Assembly (NCBI GenBank): GCA_002189035.1
Contig: NEEC01000020.1
Coordinates: 682,001-746,000, forward strand
Reading direction: 5' to 3'
Length of the DNA stretch: 64,000 bases
Origin: Utricularia gibba
Lineage: Eukaryota; Streptophyta; Magnoliopsida; Lamiales; Lentibulariaceae
In this document: one piece after another, positions 11,285-23,200 of the stretch
Layout of the letters: each line of letters opens with the position of its first letter
Numbering within the stretch: the first letter of the stretch is position 1
Program-made: the position numbers and the translations under genes
Notes under the pieces: model-generated
Told to the model about the DNA's origin: nothing
Seen by the model: the letters and a program-made list of their open reading frames with translations, nothing else
Databases searched by the model: none

Positions 11285-14200
11285 ATGGCGCCGGCGACTG
11301 CTGCGCCGATTCTACAACTCACCAAATTTACAATTCCGACGAAATCGAAGCCGTCTCAACCGCCGTTGTTGATAAAGAACTCGTTTAGCAATTCCTGTTC
11401 TGATGTTGCGAGCTATTCTTCAGCTAATCCTTCTGACTTCATCCGCTTGCATTTGTTTTCCAAGTGTTGTACGCCACATGCTCACGTTACAAGAGTTTCC
11501 ACTGTGCCGGTGGGACAAGTGTCGGCTGCGCCGGAATTGGAAATTGAGGAGGAAGTGACTAGGCTAACAGTGCTCAGAGAATCGTTGGCTAGTTGCTGGA
11601 ACGTGGAAGAGAAGTTGATAATCCTAGATTCTGATCACATGGTTTCTTCGTTTTTCAGACTACGGGGTAATTTTTTCAAGGGGGTGGATTTAAGTAATTA
11701 TGAAGTGTATTTGCTGAAATGTATGATCTCCGCGGGGCAACAGCACGTTTTTGGGGAGTTCTGGGGTGATTTGGATGGGGTACAGGTTGATTCAGGGAGT
11801 GCTATAAAAAGTGCGCTATATGCTTTGGCTTCGATGATTGAAAACTGGGATTCAAAAGATGTTAATGGAGGTGGATATTTCAATGCGGAGGATAAAGCTG
11901 CGTTAGAGGTGCTTTTAAGGATACTGGGAGATATGGAACGCTTTTATGACTGCATTGGTGGAATTATAGGGTTGGTACTTGTGAAACTATTTTGATTTTT
12001 TTTTTTTCATTTTCACTTGGCAGTGTTCGGATATCATTTTATCCTTCACAGATGATCATCTTAATCTTGTTTCTGTTGACAGATATCAAATTATGGTGTT
12101 AAAGCTTCTTTCTGAGTCTACAGCCGAAGGGAAAACCACTAATGGACAGGTGAAAACAATGGAATCAGTTAAGTGTGAGCTCTTGGAAATTCATCCTCCC
12201 TCTGTTGTCAATCTCGCTGAAGATACTGAGTATGCATCACAGGCTGCCCTTTGGGGAATTGAGGTTAGAACAAGAACTTCTTTTCTCAGTAGCTTGCAAC
12301 TCCTAACAGTGTCTAGGGATTCTCACTCTTTTTCAGGGTTTGCCTGAATTAGCAGAAATTTATCCTCTTGGCGGGTCTGCAGACAGGCTTAGCCTTGTTG
12401 ACCCTGATACAGGAGAATGCCTTCCGGCTGCTGTGCTTCCATACTGCGGGCGAAGTCTATTAGAAGGACTTATAAGGGATCTTCAGGTATTTGAAATTTA
12501 CTTACCTATATTCAAATATTTCTTTAACTATTGAAAATGATGAGAGGATGTAACAATGAAGGCTAGGGAGTTCTTGTACTTCAAATTGTTTGGGAAACAA
12601 TGCATCACTCCTGTCGCGATTATGACAAGCTCTGCAAAGAAAAACCATGAACACATTAGCTCTCTCTGTATTAAGAGTAGGTGGTTCGGAAGAGGGCAAT
12701 CAAACTTCAAGTTATTTGAGCAGGTTGATCCCTTTTTTTTTTTACGTTTTGCATTGCTTCACGCATGTATCATTCTTCTAACCTTCTGTTGCTGCTAGCC
12801 TCTTGTTCCAGCTGTCAGCACCAAAGATGGTCGCTGGATTGTATCAAGACCATTGGCACCTGTATGCAAGCCAGGGGGTCATGGCGTGATATGGAAACTG
12901 GCCCATGATAAGGGGGTTTTTAAATGGCTCCGAAGTCAAGGAAGAAAAGGAGCTACTGTCAGACAAATCAGGTCAGCTTCAAATGTTTCAGGATCTAGAC
13001 ACGTGAATATGATCTAGAACTCCAATGTTATAGGGTCTTCTGCTTTTGCCAAAAAAAAAAAAAAGGCTAATAAGTAAATAAACACTCTTAAAAACTTTGA
13101 TCTGAACTTACTGATACTGTGGTGACAGCAATGTTGTAGCTGCTACAGATTTAACACTAATGGCATTGGCTGGAATTGGTTTACGCAATGGAAAGGCAAG
13201 GGCATGCATGTTTAATATCACTAACTGTTAAATGGTTGATATGCAACCTCATGGTGCTTGGTCTATATGTTTCAATCATGTGTTTTTTTGTCCAACACTA
13301 GATCTTATTAAGTGATGAGCGAAATTTCATTTCCCTGAGGCTTTCTAGTGTGCTTTAATTACTTGGTAGAAATATGCTATATACTTTGTCTTTCATCGGG
13401 ATCAAGTTTATTTGCTCTATTTCTTCAGAAACTTGGCTTTGCTTCATGTAAAAGAAGTTTTGGGGCAACTGAAGGCATCAACGTCTTACTTGAGAAGAGG
13501 CTTTTAGATGGGAAATGGTCATACGGTTTGACCTGTATAGAATACACTGAATTTGACAAGTTTGGGATCGTTGGTCAGCAGCCCCTTTCTGCCAACAGGT
13601 CTTTTTCTTACTGGTGCTGCTCTTCATTTTTTTTTCTAAAATTTTTAATTTTTCTTTTGTTAACAGAGGAGCTCGTGACTAATTGTCTAAATATTCAGCG
13701 ATTAAACCAAAAGTGAATAGATGTTGTGAATGACATATCTCTGGAACATTTATGAGAAAACAATCTTAGTTTTACATCATTTTGTTGTCTACAAACATTT
13801 ACTCTCTTGATAAAAACATACTCTATAAGTTATTTTGATTCTCTTGCATATGTAACCTTCCATAACCCACATAGTTTCTGTAAATACATCATAACCTGCA
13901 TATGTTTCCTTTCAGAAGTTTGCAGGCAGATTTTCCTGCAAATACAAATATTCTCTATGTGGATTTACCATCTGCTGAACTGGTGGCTTCAAGTAATAGT
14001 GCGGCATGTTTGCCAGGAATGGTGCTTAACAAGAAAAAAACTATCGCATACATTGATGAATTTGGAATAACACACAGGTGCAATCTCATGCCAAAGTTTT
14101 TAGTGGTAGAATATCCTCCAGATTCTTGTTCTAATCAATAATCCATAAACATTTCTCTTTTGGGTGGTATTTCACATGCACACTTTTGCTTGATTTTTTT

Positions 14201-16360
14201 GACATTTAGGATGTGTTGTGGCAACCTTGTAGTTTCCCAAATTTTTTATGTGGATGTTCGGTGATCGTATTTCTTTACTTCTCACCAATAACTTCTAACT
14301 GCTATAGCAAAGAACACGCACATTCTTCATTTTCTTAATTTTCTGCCCTTAAATCAGCGTTTCAGGAGGCCGTCTGGAATGTACAATGCAAAATATTGCT
14401 GATAACTTTTCCAACACATTTTCATCCCGGTGCTATGAAGGTGTCGAAGGTCTAGAGTACTCTCTTTTTTTCTTTTCTTTTCTTTTTTGAATTCCAAATT
14501 GCCTCTTTGGTAGTCTGTCTTCTAACACCGTTAGCTCATGTTGTGGTGCAGCTGCAGATGGTCTGGATACGTTTATTGTTTATAACAAAAGAAGAAAAGT
14601 TACATCTTCGGCTAAGCGGAAACCAAAACATGGTAGCACATCTCTGCACCAGGTTCATGCAAGACTCATACTCATGCTGCTTTCTTGAGTGGCACCATAT
14701 TCTCATATGACATTTGCTGCAGACTCCAAATGGATCACTTTTGGACATCATTCGAAATGCTTATGATTTGCTTTCCCAATGTGGGATATCGATCCCAAAG
14801 GTACATTCGAACCTACTCTCGGAACAATCTCGTTTTGAACAGTCAGTTAAGCACGGTTTGAGCCAGTGATGCTGTTCTATCAATTACCACATACCTCCAT
14901 ATTTACCAGCTACAAGGAGAATGTTTGTCTCTCATTGTGCTAATGAATTGGCTCTACACTTTCAGGTTGGAGGTAACGAAGAGTACATCGATTCAGCTCC
15001 GCCGTATCTCATCCTTCTCCATCCAGCTCTTGGTCCTCTTTGGGAAGTCACCAGACATAAGGTACAAAGAAAAATTCAGGGACACCAACTCCACAGCCAT
15101 CTCTTATGCAGTGAAGGCTTTTACCACTATGAGGAAACACCTATTGATGTTGCATTATCCTTTGTCATGCCAGTTTACCGGTGGCGCCATCGCAGGCGGT
15201 TCCGAGCTGCAAATCGAAGTTGCAGAGTTCCTGTGGAGGAACGTAGAGGTAGTATATAACTGATAGCATTGCATGAAGACTGCTACTCCTAGTAGATTTA
15301 CCTCGTTTTTGCCTGCAGCTTGATGGAAGTCTGATCATCTTGGCTGAGAATGCTGTGGGCTCTATGCAAATCAATGAAAAAGGAGAGCCTGTAATACACT
15401 ATGGAAATCGGTAATCCCTACACTTGACCTCGTTTAAGTATTGCACGAGAATCATTAAAGAAGTAAAATTCAATTGAAATTAAAAATAGCTTTTAATTTT
15501 ATTTAAATAAAATTATTTAGGTACAGGATTTTTTGTTAGAATTAAATTTAAAATATTATTAAAATCATTATATTGGGCTAATCCTTTTAAGGGATATTTT
15601 ATTTGTAATGTTCTATGTAATTGTATTTGAAAATGTATTTAGTTTTACAAATATGTGTTTTTAATATTAACTGTGTTTAATTGATATGTTTACATAATTA
15701 TAATTGAAAATTTTCTTGAAATATATAGTTAAAAAGACTCTTTAAGGTTCTAGTTTTTGGAAAAAAATGATTATAATAAAACAGAATTTAATGTTTCTTA
15801 AAAATAAAAAACATTTTTAAATTAAAAACTCTAGTTTATGATCCAATTGTTCCACGTGTGCAGGTGTGGAAGATGCAGGCTAGAGAACGTGAAGGTGATG
15901 AACGCCGGAGTAGACTGGAAGTGCGGAGACAACGTATACTGGAAACACGATGTTAAAAGATTTGAAGGTCTGAAAGTCATCCTTCATGGGAACGCCGAGT
16001 TTGAAGCCACGGACGTGACATTCCATGTAATAAGTTGGACAACATCTCACCCCGAAGCACCAATGATCAACCACCTAACTCTCACTCTCCCCCTTGCAGG
16101 GGAACTACGTCTTCACCGTCCCGGATGGCCACCGGTTGAGGATAACACCGGGAGCTTCAGGTACTCGGTGGCACGGTTCAGTTTCCTCGGGAACCCAGAT
16201 ATCTTGATCCATCCCGGTGCTTGTTTCAGGTTTTGAGACCCAGTTGAAGCCCATAGAAGAGGAGGCGATGGAGAGGGGAACCTGGCGATGGAACTATAGA
16301 ACACGAGGATCCCACATTGAGCTGGAACTGGTGGAGGAACGTGTACTGGTATACAGCTGA
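11285..16360 (+). CDS. UGP3: UDP-glucose pyrophosphorylase 3, chloroplast (sulfolipid synthesis)
   Basis: Seventeen exons join in phase to 877 residues: 11285..11970, 12083..12263, 12337..12486, 12562..12723, 12799..12971, 13129..13195, 13429..13598, 13916..14077, 14358..14449, 14558..14652, 14723..14800, 14966..15061, 15174..15248, 15319..15410, 15864..16026, 16100..16160 and 16230..16360. UGP3 makes UDP-glucose from glucose-1-phosphate and UTP in plastids, the first step toward sulfoquinovosyl diacylglycerol. The Ser/Thr/Pro-rich start suits a transit peptide. Nucleotide-sugar pyrophosphorylase hallmarks include [30 protein letters not shown] and [17 protein letters not shown]. The C-terminal part is beta-helix-like. 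Intron 6 has a GC donor and exon 10 a tandem acceptor. The frame is intact. Confidence 0.96.
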
Positions 16361-16378
16361 AGAATCACTTCGGCATGG

Positions 16379-16525
16379 TGAGACTGCAACAGGTGAATCC
16401 ATGTTCACCTTGTGAAACGCAGAAAGGTAACATAATGTATCATCGTGATCTGTCATACTGAGGCTGCTGCAGGTGAATCCATGTTCACATGTGAATGCAA
16501 CTGCAAGGAAATGTAATGTAATTAT
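16379..16525. repeat. 80-bp tandem duplication in the UGP3/PPR 3' overlap zone
   Basis: The word aggtgaatccatgttcac occurs at 16391 and 16471, exactly 80 bases apart. It sits within a longer similar context (gag-ctgc before, aaatgtaatgtaat-like after). The duplication lies in the 177-bp gap between the convergent UGP3 and PPR stop codons, so it is probably transcribed as 3' UTR of one or both. Confidence 0.75.
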
Positions 16526-16537
16526 ACATACAACGTT

Positions 16538-17455
16538 TCAATGTATGTTTCTAACCTGGCAGTTGTGTTGGAAGGCGGCTGGGGTAGAGTTGAAACTGCT
16601 GTCTGGGGTTTTTGATCTGCGCCGGAGTGTTTGAAACAGCTTGGAGCTCAATGTGTTGTCCCTTGCGGCGGATATGTTGAGGAACTCTATGGCCAGTTGG
16701 TGATGGCCGCAAGAAAGGAGCTGGTTGATTATGTGGGTGTAAGTGGAGAGCAAGGGCTTGACGCCGTCCTCCAATGCGCGTCTGATGACGGCGATGGCGG
16801 CATCGACATTCCCAGCCCTACAGGATCCGAGTACCAGCGCGTCGTACGTTACGGCGTCTGCGGGGATCCCTTGCTCCTCCATTTTCCTCAGCGTCTCCGC
16901 CGCGGAATCGACGTCGCCGGTGCGACAGTAGGCCATGAGGATGTGATTGAACGACACCAGATCGGGCTTCACATTTTGCTCACGCATCACGTCCACCACG
17001 CGCCACGCGGTTGACATCTCTCTCATCCTCGTCGCAGCGACGATAATCGGGTGAAACGTTTTCGCTGTGACGCCGACGGTCCTCATCGACATCTTTTCCA
17101 CCACTCTCAACGCATCCGTTATGCGGTTCAATCTGCAGAGCTCTGCGACCAGCGCATCGTGCGCGTGCTTCCTCGGGAACCAACCGTCGATCTCGCTGAG
17201 TATCTGCAAGAGATCGTCGAGCGCCGGGAGGTTGGTAGCAATGAAGTTGAAAGTATTTCTGGTGGTGAAGACTTCATTTTTCACACTCTCGCTGAGCAGA
17301 TCTCGCACGGCGACAAAGTCTCCCCTGAGTCCTACGGTGTTGATTAGCTTGTCGTACCCTCCCGGCGACCGAATCGCCGCCGTGCTACTAAGAGCCGTGC
17401 CAGGAATCGGGAATTTCCTGATTAGGTATGCTTTTCGGCGTAACCGAGAATACAT
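16538..17455 (-). CDS. Pentatricopeptide repeat protein, probably organellar
   Basis: This intronless gene of 305 residues starts at the ATG at 17455. The first 25 residues are basic, without acidic residues, and rich in Ser, Arg and Ala, fitting a mitochondrial or plastid presequence. PPR motifs cover about residues 90-265; the clearest contain PDLVSFNHILMAYCRTGDVDSA and the following VTYDALVLGSCRAGNVDAA unit. P-type PPR proteins bind organelle RNA. No E, DYW or SMR domain follows, and the tail after residue 265 is Ser-rich. It is convergent with UGP3, 177 bases away, an arrangement also recalled for At3g56030/At3g56040. The RNA target cannot be inferred. Confidence 0.88.
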   Translation of the reverse strand: MYSRLRRKAYLIRKFPIPGTALSSTAAIRSPGGYDKLINTVGLRGDFVAVRDLLSESVKNEVFTTRNTFNFIATNLPALDDLLQILSEIDGWFPRKHAHDALVAELCRLNRITDALRVVEKMSMRTVGVTAKTFHPIIVAATRMREMSTAWRVVDVMREQNVKPDLVSFNHILMAYCRTGDVDSAAETLRKMEEQGIPADAVTYDALVLGSCRAGNVDAAIAVIRRALEDGVKPLLSTYTHIINQLLSCGHHQLAIEFLNISAARDNTLSSKLFQTLRRRSKTPDSSFNSTPAAFQHNCQVRNIH

Positions 17456-18207
17456 TTCTCATCACCTTCCAGAGACAGACGTCCCAAAAAAACGGCGTGT
17501 CGGGCTTTTACACAGAAGCTCAATTAAAAATAGGCCCATTACTCGTAACCTTCGGCCCGTCAACGCAGCTTCAACTTCCTGCCATACAGACGAGCACTGC
17601 GTTCATCCCGGATTCCGACTAGCCACCACCACCATCTCCGCCGTCGCCGTCGCCATCGCCGGAATTCCTTTTCCTCCAAAGCCTACAATGCCGTTTATAG
17701 CGTTAAGTTACCGGTACTCCCAAGCAACAGACGGGCGAAGACTGCAATTCCTCTGGGCCTTAAGCTCATTAAGAATAACCGAAGCCCAAACAGAGATGGC
17801 CCAATTCCATTCAGGAAGCTTTTAAATTCCTAATATTTTCATTAGAATCCCATTGAGAATAACCGACACGGCAATGGACACCCTACAGGTGTCCCTAGTT
17901 CATACGTGATGACGATCTTTGAGAATTCTCAAGTCCCAGCAACCAACTTCATATGCAAAACGAGTGTTGTATGAAGCATACCTAGTCCTGTATGAAGCAT
18001 ACCTAGTCCTGTATGAAGCACTCAGGACACGCCGACGACACGGCAATGGACACATTACAGGTGTTCCTAGTCCATACGTGATGACATGATCTTTGAGAAT
18101 TCTAAGTTCCAGCGGCCAATTTCATAAGCAAAACGAGTGTTGTATGAAGCGCATACCTAATGGATGGTGATCTTCTCACAAGCTTTGGTGATGACCCCCA
18201 TAAGCAA
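17456..18207. other. Spacer holding a tandem duplication
   Basis: No gene is supported. A plus-strand open frame here is antisense to the PPR gene and its leader. The main structure is a 172-bp tandem repeat described separately. Confidence 0.6.
17864..18160. repeat. 172-bp tandem duplication with nested 21-bp repeats
   Basis: The block starting cgacacggcaatggacac at 17864 recurs at 18036. Both copies continue with caggtgt, ctagt, catacgtgatga, gatctttgagaattct and aaacgagtgttgtatgaagc. Within copy 1, a unit of about 21 bases built on gtatgaagcatacctagtcct is itself tandemly repeated (about 17970-18020). Copy 2 has one unit and is truncated. Confidence 0.85.
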
Positions 18208-19099
18208 TCAGTATTCATTGAAATGGATTGCACCAGACTTCCATACGACGTACGTGGTAGCGAACATCAAGGAGCTGATGAACACGAAGGAGAAGATGAT
18301 GACAGCCACATCCACCCCACCAGGGAAGATGTCTATGGTCCAACCCTGTTTCGGTAACCCACTCCTGTTGCTATCATCCAGTAAATCCGATGGGGCTTGC
18401 GGAAGTCCGGGCCGTGTTTTGCTCTTGTCCGGCTCTTGTAACAACTCCGGCAGCTTGTTTCCTGATTTTGGCACTGATGGCTTTTGCTCTGTGTACCTGC
18501 TAAGAGATCTGGCAGCCCTAAGCCTCTCCCTTGCTGTCAAAGGTACTCTAGGAGCTGGTTTGGGGGTTGTTCACTGGGAGCAATGATCTCAGAGGAACTG
18601 GGGAATGATTCTTGGTTGGTTTCAGGGTCAGTTTCTCCCGCGAATTTATCCACATCAGTAGCTGACAAACAGTAAAATGGTGATGGCTTCCCTTCTGGAT
18701 ACTTCCTTCTAGTTAGGGACAAGAAGGAATCCAACCTAGAAAACTTGATCAGAGAATCCTTTGGAGTTGTCCTACCGGATCTAGCCTGCAACAAAATGGA
18801 GGCATAACACATAATCACTACACAGAAAAGAGTCTCTAATAAGCTTAACTAGACAAATCGAACACAAAACTAGGGCCTGTAAATTGGGAGAAATCATGCG
18901 TAGTTCCTCAATGCTCTAACAACATACTATCCAGTGTAGGAATTGAATAAAATCCTGTACACATGAAAAGAAATTAATGCAAATCGAAACTCCGAAGACT
19001 GAAATCGTCATTGTCGAGTAACGAGGAAGCACTCAGTAGAAGAAGCAAGATCCTTACGTAGGGATTGAAAGAGAAGGCCGAGTTCAAAGAAAGCGCCAT
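18208..19099 (-). CDS. Small single-pass membrane protein, probably plastid (frame broken)
   Basis: There are two exons on the minus strand: 19058..19099 (MALSLNSAFSFNPY) and 18208..18785, with consensus GTAAG donor and TTGCAG acceptor. The protein would be about 206 residues. It has a Ser/Arg-rich N-terminus that could be a plastid transit peptide, an acidic middle, a conserved-looking PKPAPRVPLTARERLRAAR segment and one transmembrane helix near the C-terminus (VAVIIFSFVFISSLMF). The tail is IHFNEY. The frame breaks at the G run 18562-18566 (plus strand); one more base there makes the CDS divisible by three and joins the halves. It resembles At3g56010, a plastid protein of unknown role, by position and memory. 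Function is unknown. Confidence 0.75.
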
Positions 19100-20235
19100 G
19101 GAAACAACGAGAAGTCTGGGTTCAAAGGACGACCATGAAACGCCGGTGAATCACCAGATAGCCGGAGACAGTTTTCAGGCCGCAGTTACCACAGCGACGA
19201 AGCAGTGGACGGTTCTCCGTGTCGGATACCCACCACAAAACTCCTACACCGCCAGGCCATCTCATCTATTATTAATTAATTCTATTTTTGTATATACATT
19301 ATTATTCTCATTAATTTGTATATTATAATAATAAAATATATTCACACTTTCAATTAAGCAATGGAATAGAGAACCCAATGAGGATCTACAATAAACACCT
19401 AGTGAACCTATGCGGCATACCCCCATGCTCGGATACTTAAGGCATGTTATGTAATTTAAAGTTGTTCTTCAGATTTTGTACAATATAATTAATTTTAAAA
19501 TTATGTGAATATAATTAATTTTGAATTGTAAAATTATTTTGTGGAATAATATAAAATTACATTATAAAATGTAATAAAATAAGACATATATGATAAAGTT
19601 TAATATATTATGATATAAATGTATTTTTAAAATAGATAAAAATTGAGTATTGTAATTTTTTAATTAATTTATTATTAAATCTTTTGGAATAAAGATTTAA
19701 TAAATTCAATAATTATTGTAAAATCTAAATTTCTAATTTTAATACAAAAAGGATTAAATATTAAAATTTTCAAAAACAAAATCGTATTATTTAATTATGA
19801 AAACAGCACACTTGTTGATAACCAAGTGCAATGACCAATTATCGGATCTGAGCCCGACTCCTATCTCTCTACAAGAGCGTTGATGACCAATGAACCGTTG
19901 TGAAACAACCACGCGAGTGAGCCAGATGAAAAAGAGGAAGAAGGTCTGGTACTGTTCCCTGTGATATAATAGATTACAAAATCGCGGCGTACCCGTGAAA
20001 GCAAAGAATATTATTACAAACAAAATAAAAAGAAGGAAAACAACCAGTGACTATAGACACCCCACAAAACCCAAGCCAGTCTAGTTTTTTTCTTTTCCTA
20101 CTTTGGGCCCCCATCGATGCGATGCGCAGGAAGAAAGAGGACGACAGAAGACGCAAGCATGAACCAGATACGAGTACACACATTCAGGGCAAGTCCAAGC
20201 TACAAAAATCACCCAGCGCCGGAGACGGACATTCC
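19100..20235. other. AT-rich intergenic region and clathrin 3' end
   Basis: No gene is supported. Positions 19260-19790 are very AT-rich and hold one copy of a dispersed repeat shared with about 53670-53935. Positions 19800-20235 are less AT-rich and probably include the clathrin heavy chain 3' UTR. Confidence 0.6.
19477..19720. repeat. Dispersed AT-rich repeat, family A copy 1
   Basis: The order of words attaattttaaaattatgt, aaattattttgt, acattataaa, tataaatgtatttttaaaata and attttttaattaatttatta recurs in the same orientation and spacing at about 53672-53935. Low complexity weakens the inference, but shared order over about 240 bases is unlikely by chance. Confidence 0.6.
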
Positions 20236-23200
20236 TCAGTAGGGAGCCATGGGCGGCATGCCGAAAGGCGGCATTCCCATGCCGCCCATCGGAGGAGGGA
20301 CGGCGAAGCCGCCGCCCATGCCGGGAATTGGTGGTGCGGGGAGGGGGGGGAGTAACTGGGCGTACATGTTCTGCACCAGGAGATAAGAGGGTCAAGACAT
20401 AAAGAACAGATAGGAAGGTATTAGCTTTGTTCAGATACCTGCTGCTTCATAATGTCTTTTTCTTCGGACTCCTTGGCCTTCACTTCGTTCGCAGCCTCGA
20501 TCTGGTATTTTATAAGCTCATCAACTTTTCCAGTGTATTCTCGAATGAACTGAGGAGAGGCAATTTGGTAGGTGAGATCGAAATCGAAACAATAAATGCG
20601 AATAACCGAGAAATGATGATCACCTGTAGGATGTATGGGAATGCAAAGTCTATCATGTTGTTCATCCAGGCAAGTTCAAGTGCCACATCTGCCCGAATTA
20701 AATCATAGCAAACAAATAGGCATGACGCGAAGCATTCCTTCTTGCCCTACACGAGGAGGATGCATAATCAAACTTCCGATGCTGCGACAGCTCATAATAA
20801 TTGAAACAGTTGCAGGGTCGCCTCTTTTACCTGTTCGATGAAATAAGCAAGCAACTCCTCGGCAAGTTCACGATCACCAGACTGTGAAGCTGTTTCCATA
20901 GCATCCTTGTACAGATTGTCTTTCTTTGACAAGGCAATGGATTGCTTCCATCTCCCGGCTTTTTTGTAAATGTAAGCCGCAACACGTCTCATCTCAATCA
21001 ACTCATGTTTCTCAATCTGTTGAGACAAGAAGCAAGCATACACCCCATGAGGATTCATATAATGGTGAAGCACTGGAAAAATGGGCAGAATAAATCACCT
21101 TCTGCGCTAGACCAATCTGATCAAAGTTATCGTGCAAATCAATTGATTCTCGTAGCCTATCGTAATCCTCCTCTTCAACATATATCTCATTGAGTGCTTC
21201 ATTAACAGCTGAAACATTATTACTCTGAACAGCAACCATGTACGGCTTAATGAGTCGCAGATGACCGGCCTAGGACAACAGCACAAAAGGTTATTCACAG
21301 GGCTGATACACTGAGCCGAAAAATTGCATAACAAAAAGAAGAAAGAGTCTCGAAGGCTAATCACAAACCTTTCTCATTATGTCAACAACACGCGTGTGAT
21401 CCAAACGGAGAGCAAGGACGTTCAGAACATCATTGATGATATCTGGATGTTCTTGCAAATAGAAGTGCACGGCCTTGTAATACAACTCCACATTGGCAAC
21501 TTTGACAATGATGTCCTTAAATTGCATGTGATCCCAAGCTTCAGGAGAATGATTCATGACAGTTGTGGCAGCGTTGTCAAACTCATCATACTGGATGTAC
21601 AAATATGTTAACTCTTGCCAGTGCTGCTGCTCATCACAGGCTCTGATCAACTTAGGAATATTAAGTCGAGTTGCGAATAATTTGATGTGCTCCATAAGCT
21701 TCTCATGGCGGTATCTAGCATAAAGAACACCTAATTCTGTAAATATTCCCATATGTGCTCGTTCCAGTCCCAAACCACTCTCCATCAGTGATATAAGCTC
21801 GTTGAAGCATCCTCTGTTTTGATAGTACTCACTGACCTCTTCCAGGTCATCAACCTAAAACAAAATGTCAAAAGATGTAACACATAATTAGAACCGTGAC
21901 CCAAAACACAACGAAACATATGAACCTAAGTTTTATTTGGGTACAATACCTGTACAATGATGTTAAGACCACAAATCTGAGCCAAGCGAAATTCTTCAGC
22001 ATCAACACATGCAAAGCAGACCTCCTTCCATGTTTTAGCACTGTTTGCTTTGCGTGCAGCATCCACTGCACCTTGAAATTGCTTCAACTTAACAAGAGTG
22101 ATAGCCAATTTGCCCCAATTCGATATGAAGGCAAAAATAATCTTGGCTGCTTCATATAAGGCCTCATCATACAAACGATCACCAACACTAGGCAGATTCG
22201 CAACATTTGGCATAAGAATGAACTCTTCAATGTCACCTAATCGTTCGATCTTGGCATAAGCATATATGAGCTCACTGTCGACTTTAGGTTCCTTTGATTT
22301 TTGTCTGACCATGAGAAGATACTTCACAAGATCATGATAGACATCTCCATCTTCTGCAGCTTTGATGACTTCCAGGAACTGAGTTGCATCATCAGCACGA
22401 ATAAATGACTCAATTGCATCACTAATAAGTCCTTCCCTGAGTTGAGCTTTAGCCACCTGGCTCCAAACAGCATCCTCCTCCACTCGAAATGCAAATTCTA
22501 CTGCTCTATTAATGTCCCGAATATTATCCAGCAATACACTAACAGCCTGAACGTTCAAATTAAACTTCTTGAAAATGGCATAACCTTCCTCATACAACTG
22601 AGCTTCCACAGCCACCTCTCCAACAGCTGGACCATCGAAGTTATCAAGCCTGTTAACATAGTCCATGACCCTAGATGGATCGGCCTTAATTGCAGTTAAG
22701 ATGAGTAGATTTTGGAGGTTGAAGTTTCCACTAAAAGCAGAGTTCTGAAGCACAATCTTTTCGAGCAACTCAATAAGTTCATGGGGAAGATCAGCGGTCA
22801 TAAAGGCTTTAACTGCTGCAGAAACTTGCTCGGGGCTTTTGCTTTCTGGCAAAGCAGTGGATACAACTTGATCAATAAGCAACCTTCTGAATTCATTTTC
22901 CGGGTCAAGGGCCTTAGCCCACAAATCAGCATCCATTCGTTCAACCACATACCTGAAATGGCAATGACATTATAACCAGAAATAGAACAAAAATATAAAT
23001 GAAAGGTAGAAAATGCACAACTGGTATAACTAACCTGGCTTGAAGCTTGAACAATGAATTTTTATTTGTGACATTGATAAGTTCATCATCACACTGTCCT
23101 CTTCGATATGCAATGACAGCAAGAGTAGGATCCCGCTTCTCACAATATTTACCCACCACACGGGAATCATAATATGGGTTTGTTGTGAGGAAGTGCTCAG

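Noticed and set aside
11143-11388. 81-codon frame overlapping the UGP3 start
   Set aside because: It could be a leader ORF but has no coding features, and its overlap with the UGP3 start explains part of its openness.
15062-15173. Open frame through UGP3 intron 12
   Set aside because: The stretch is 112 bases, not a multiple of three, with good GT and AG sites. Splicing gives the conserved [14 protein letters not shown] junction.
17067-17825. 252-codon plus-strand frame
   Set aside because: Mostly antisense to the PPR gene. The PPR frame has clear repeats and a targeting start; this one does not.
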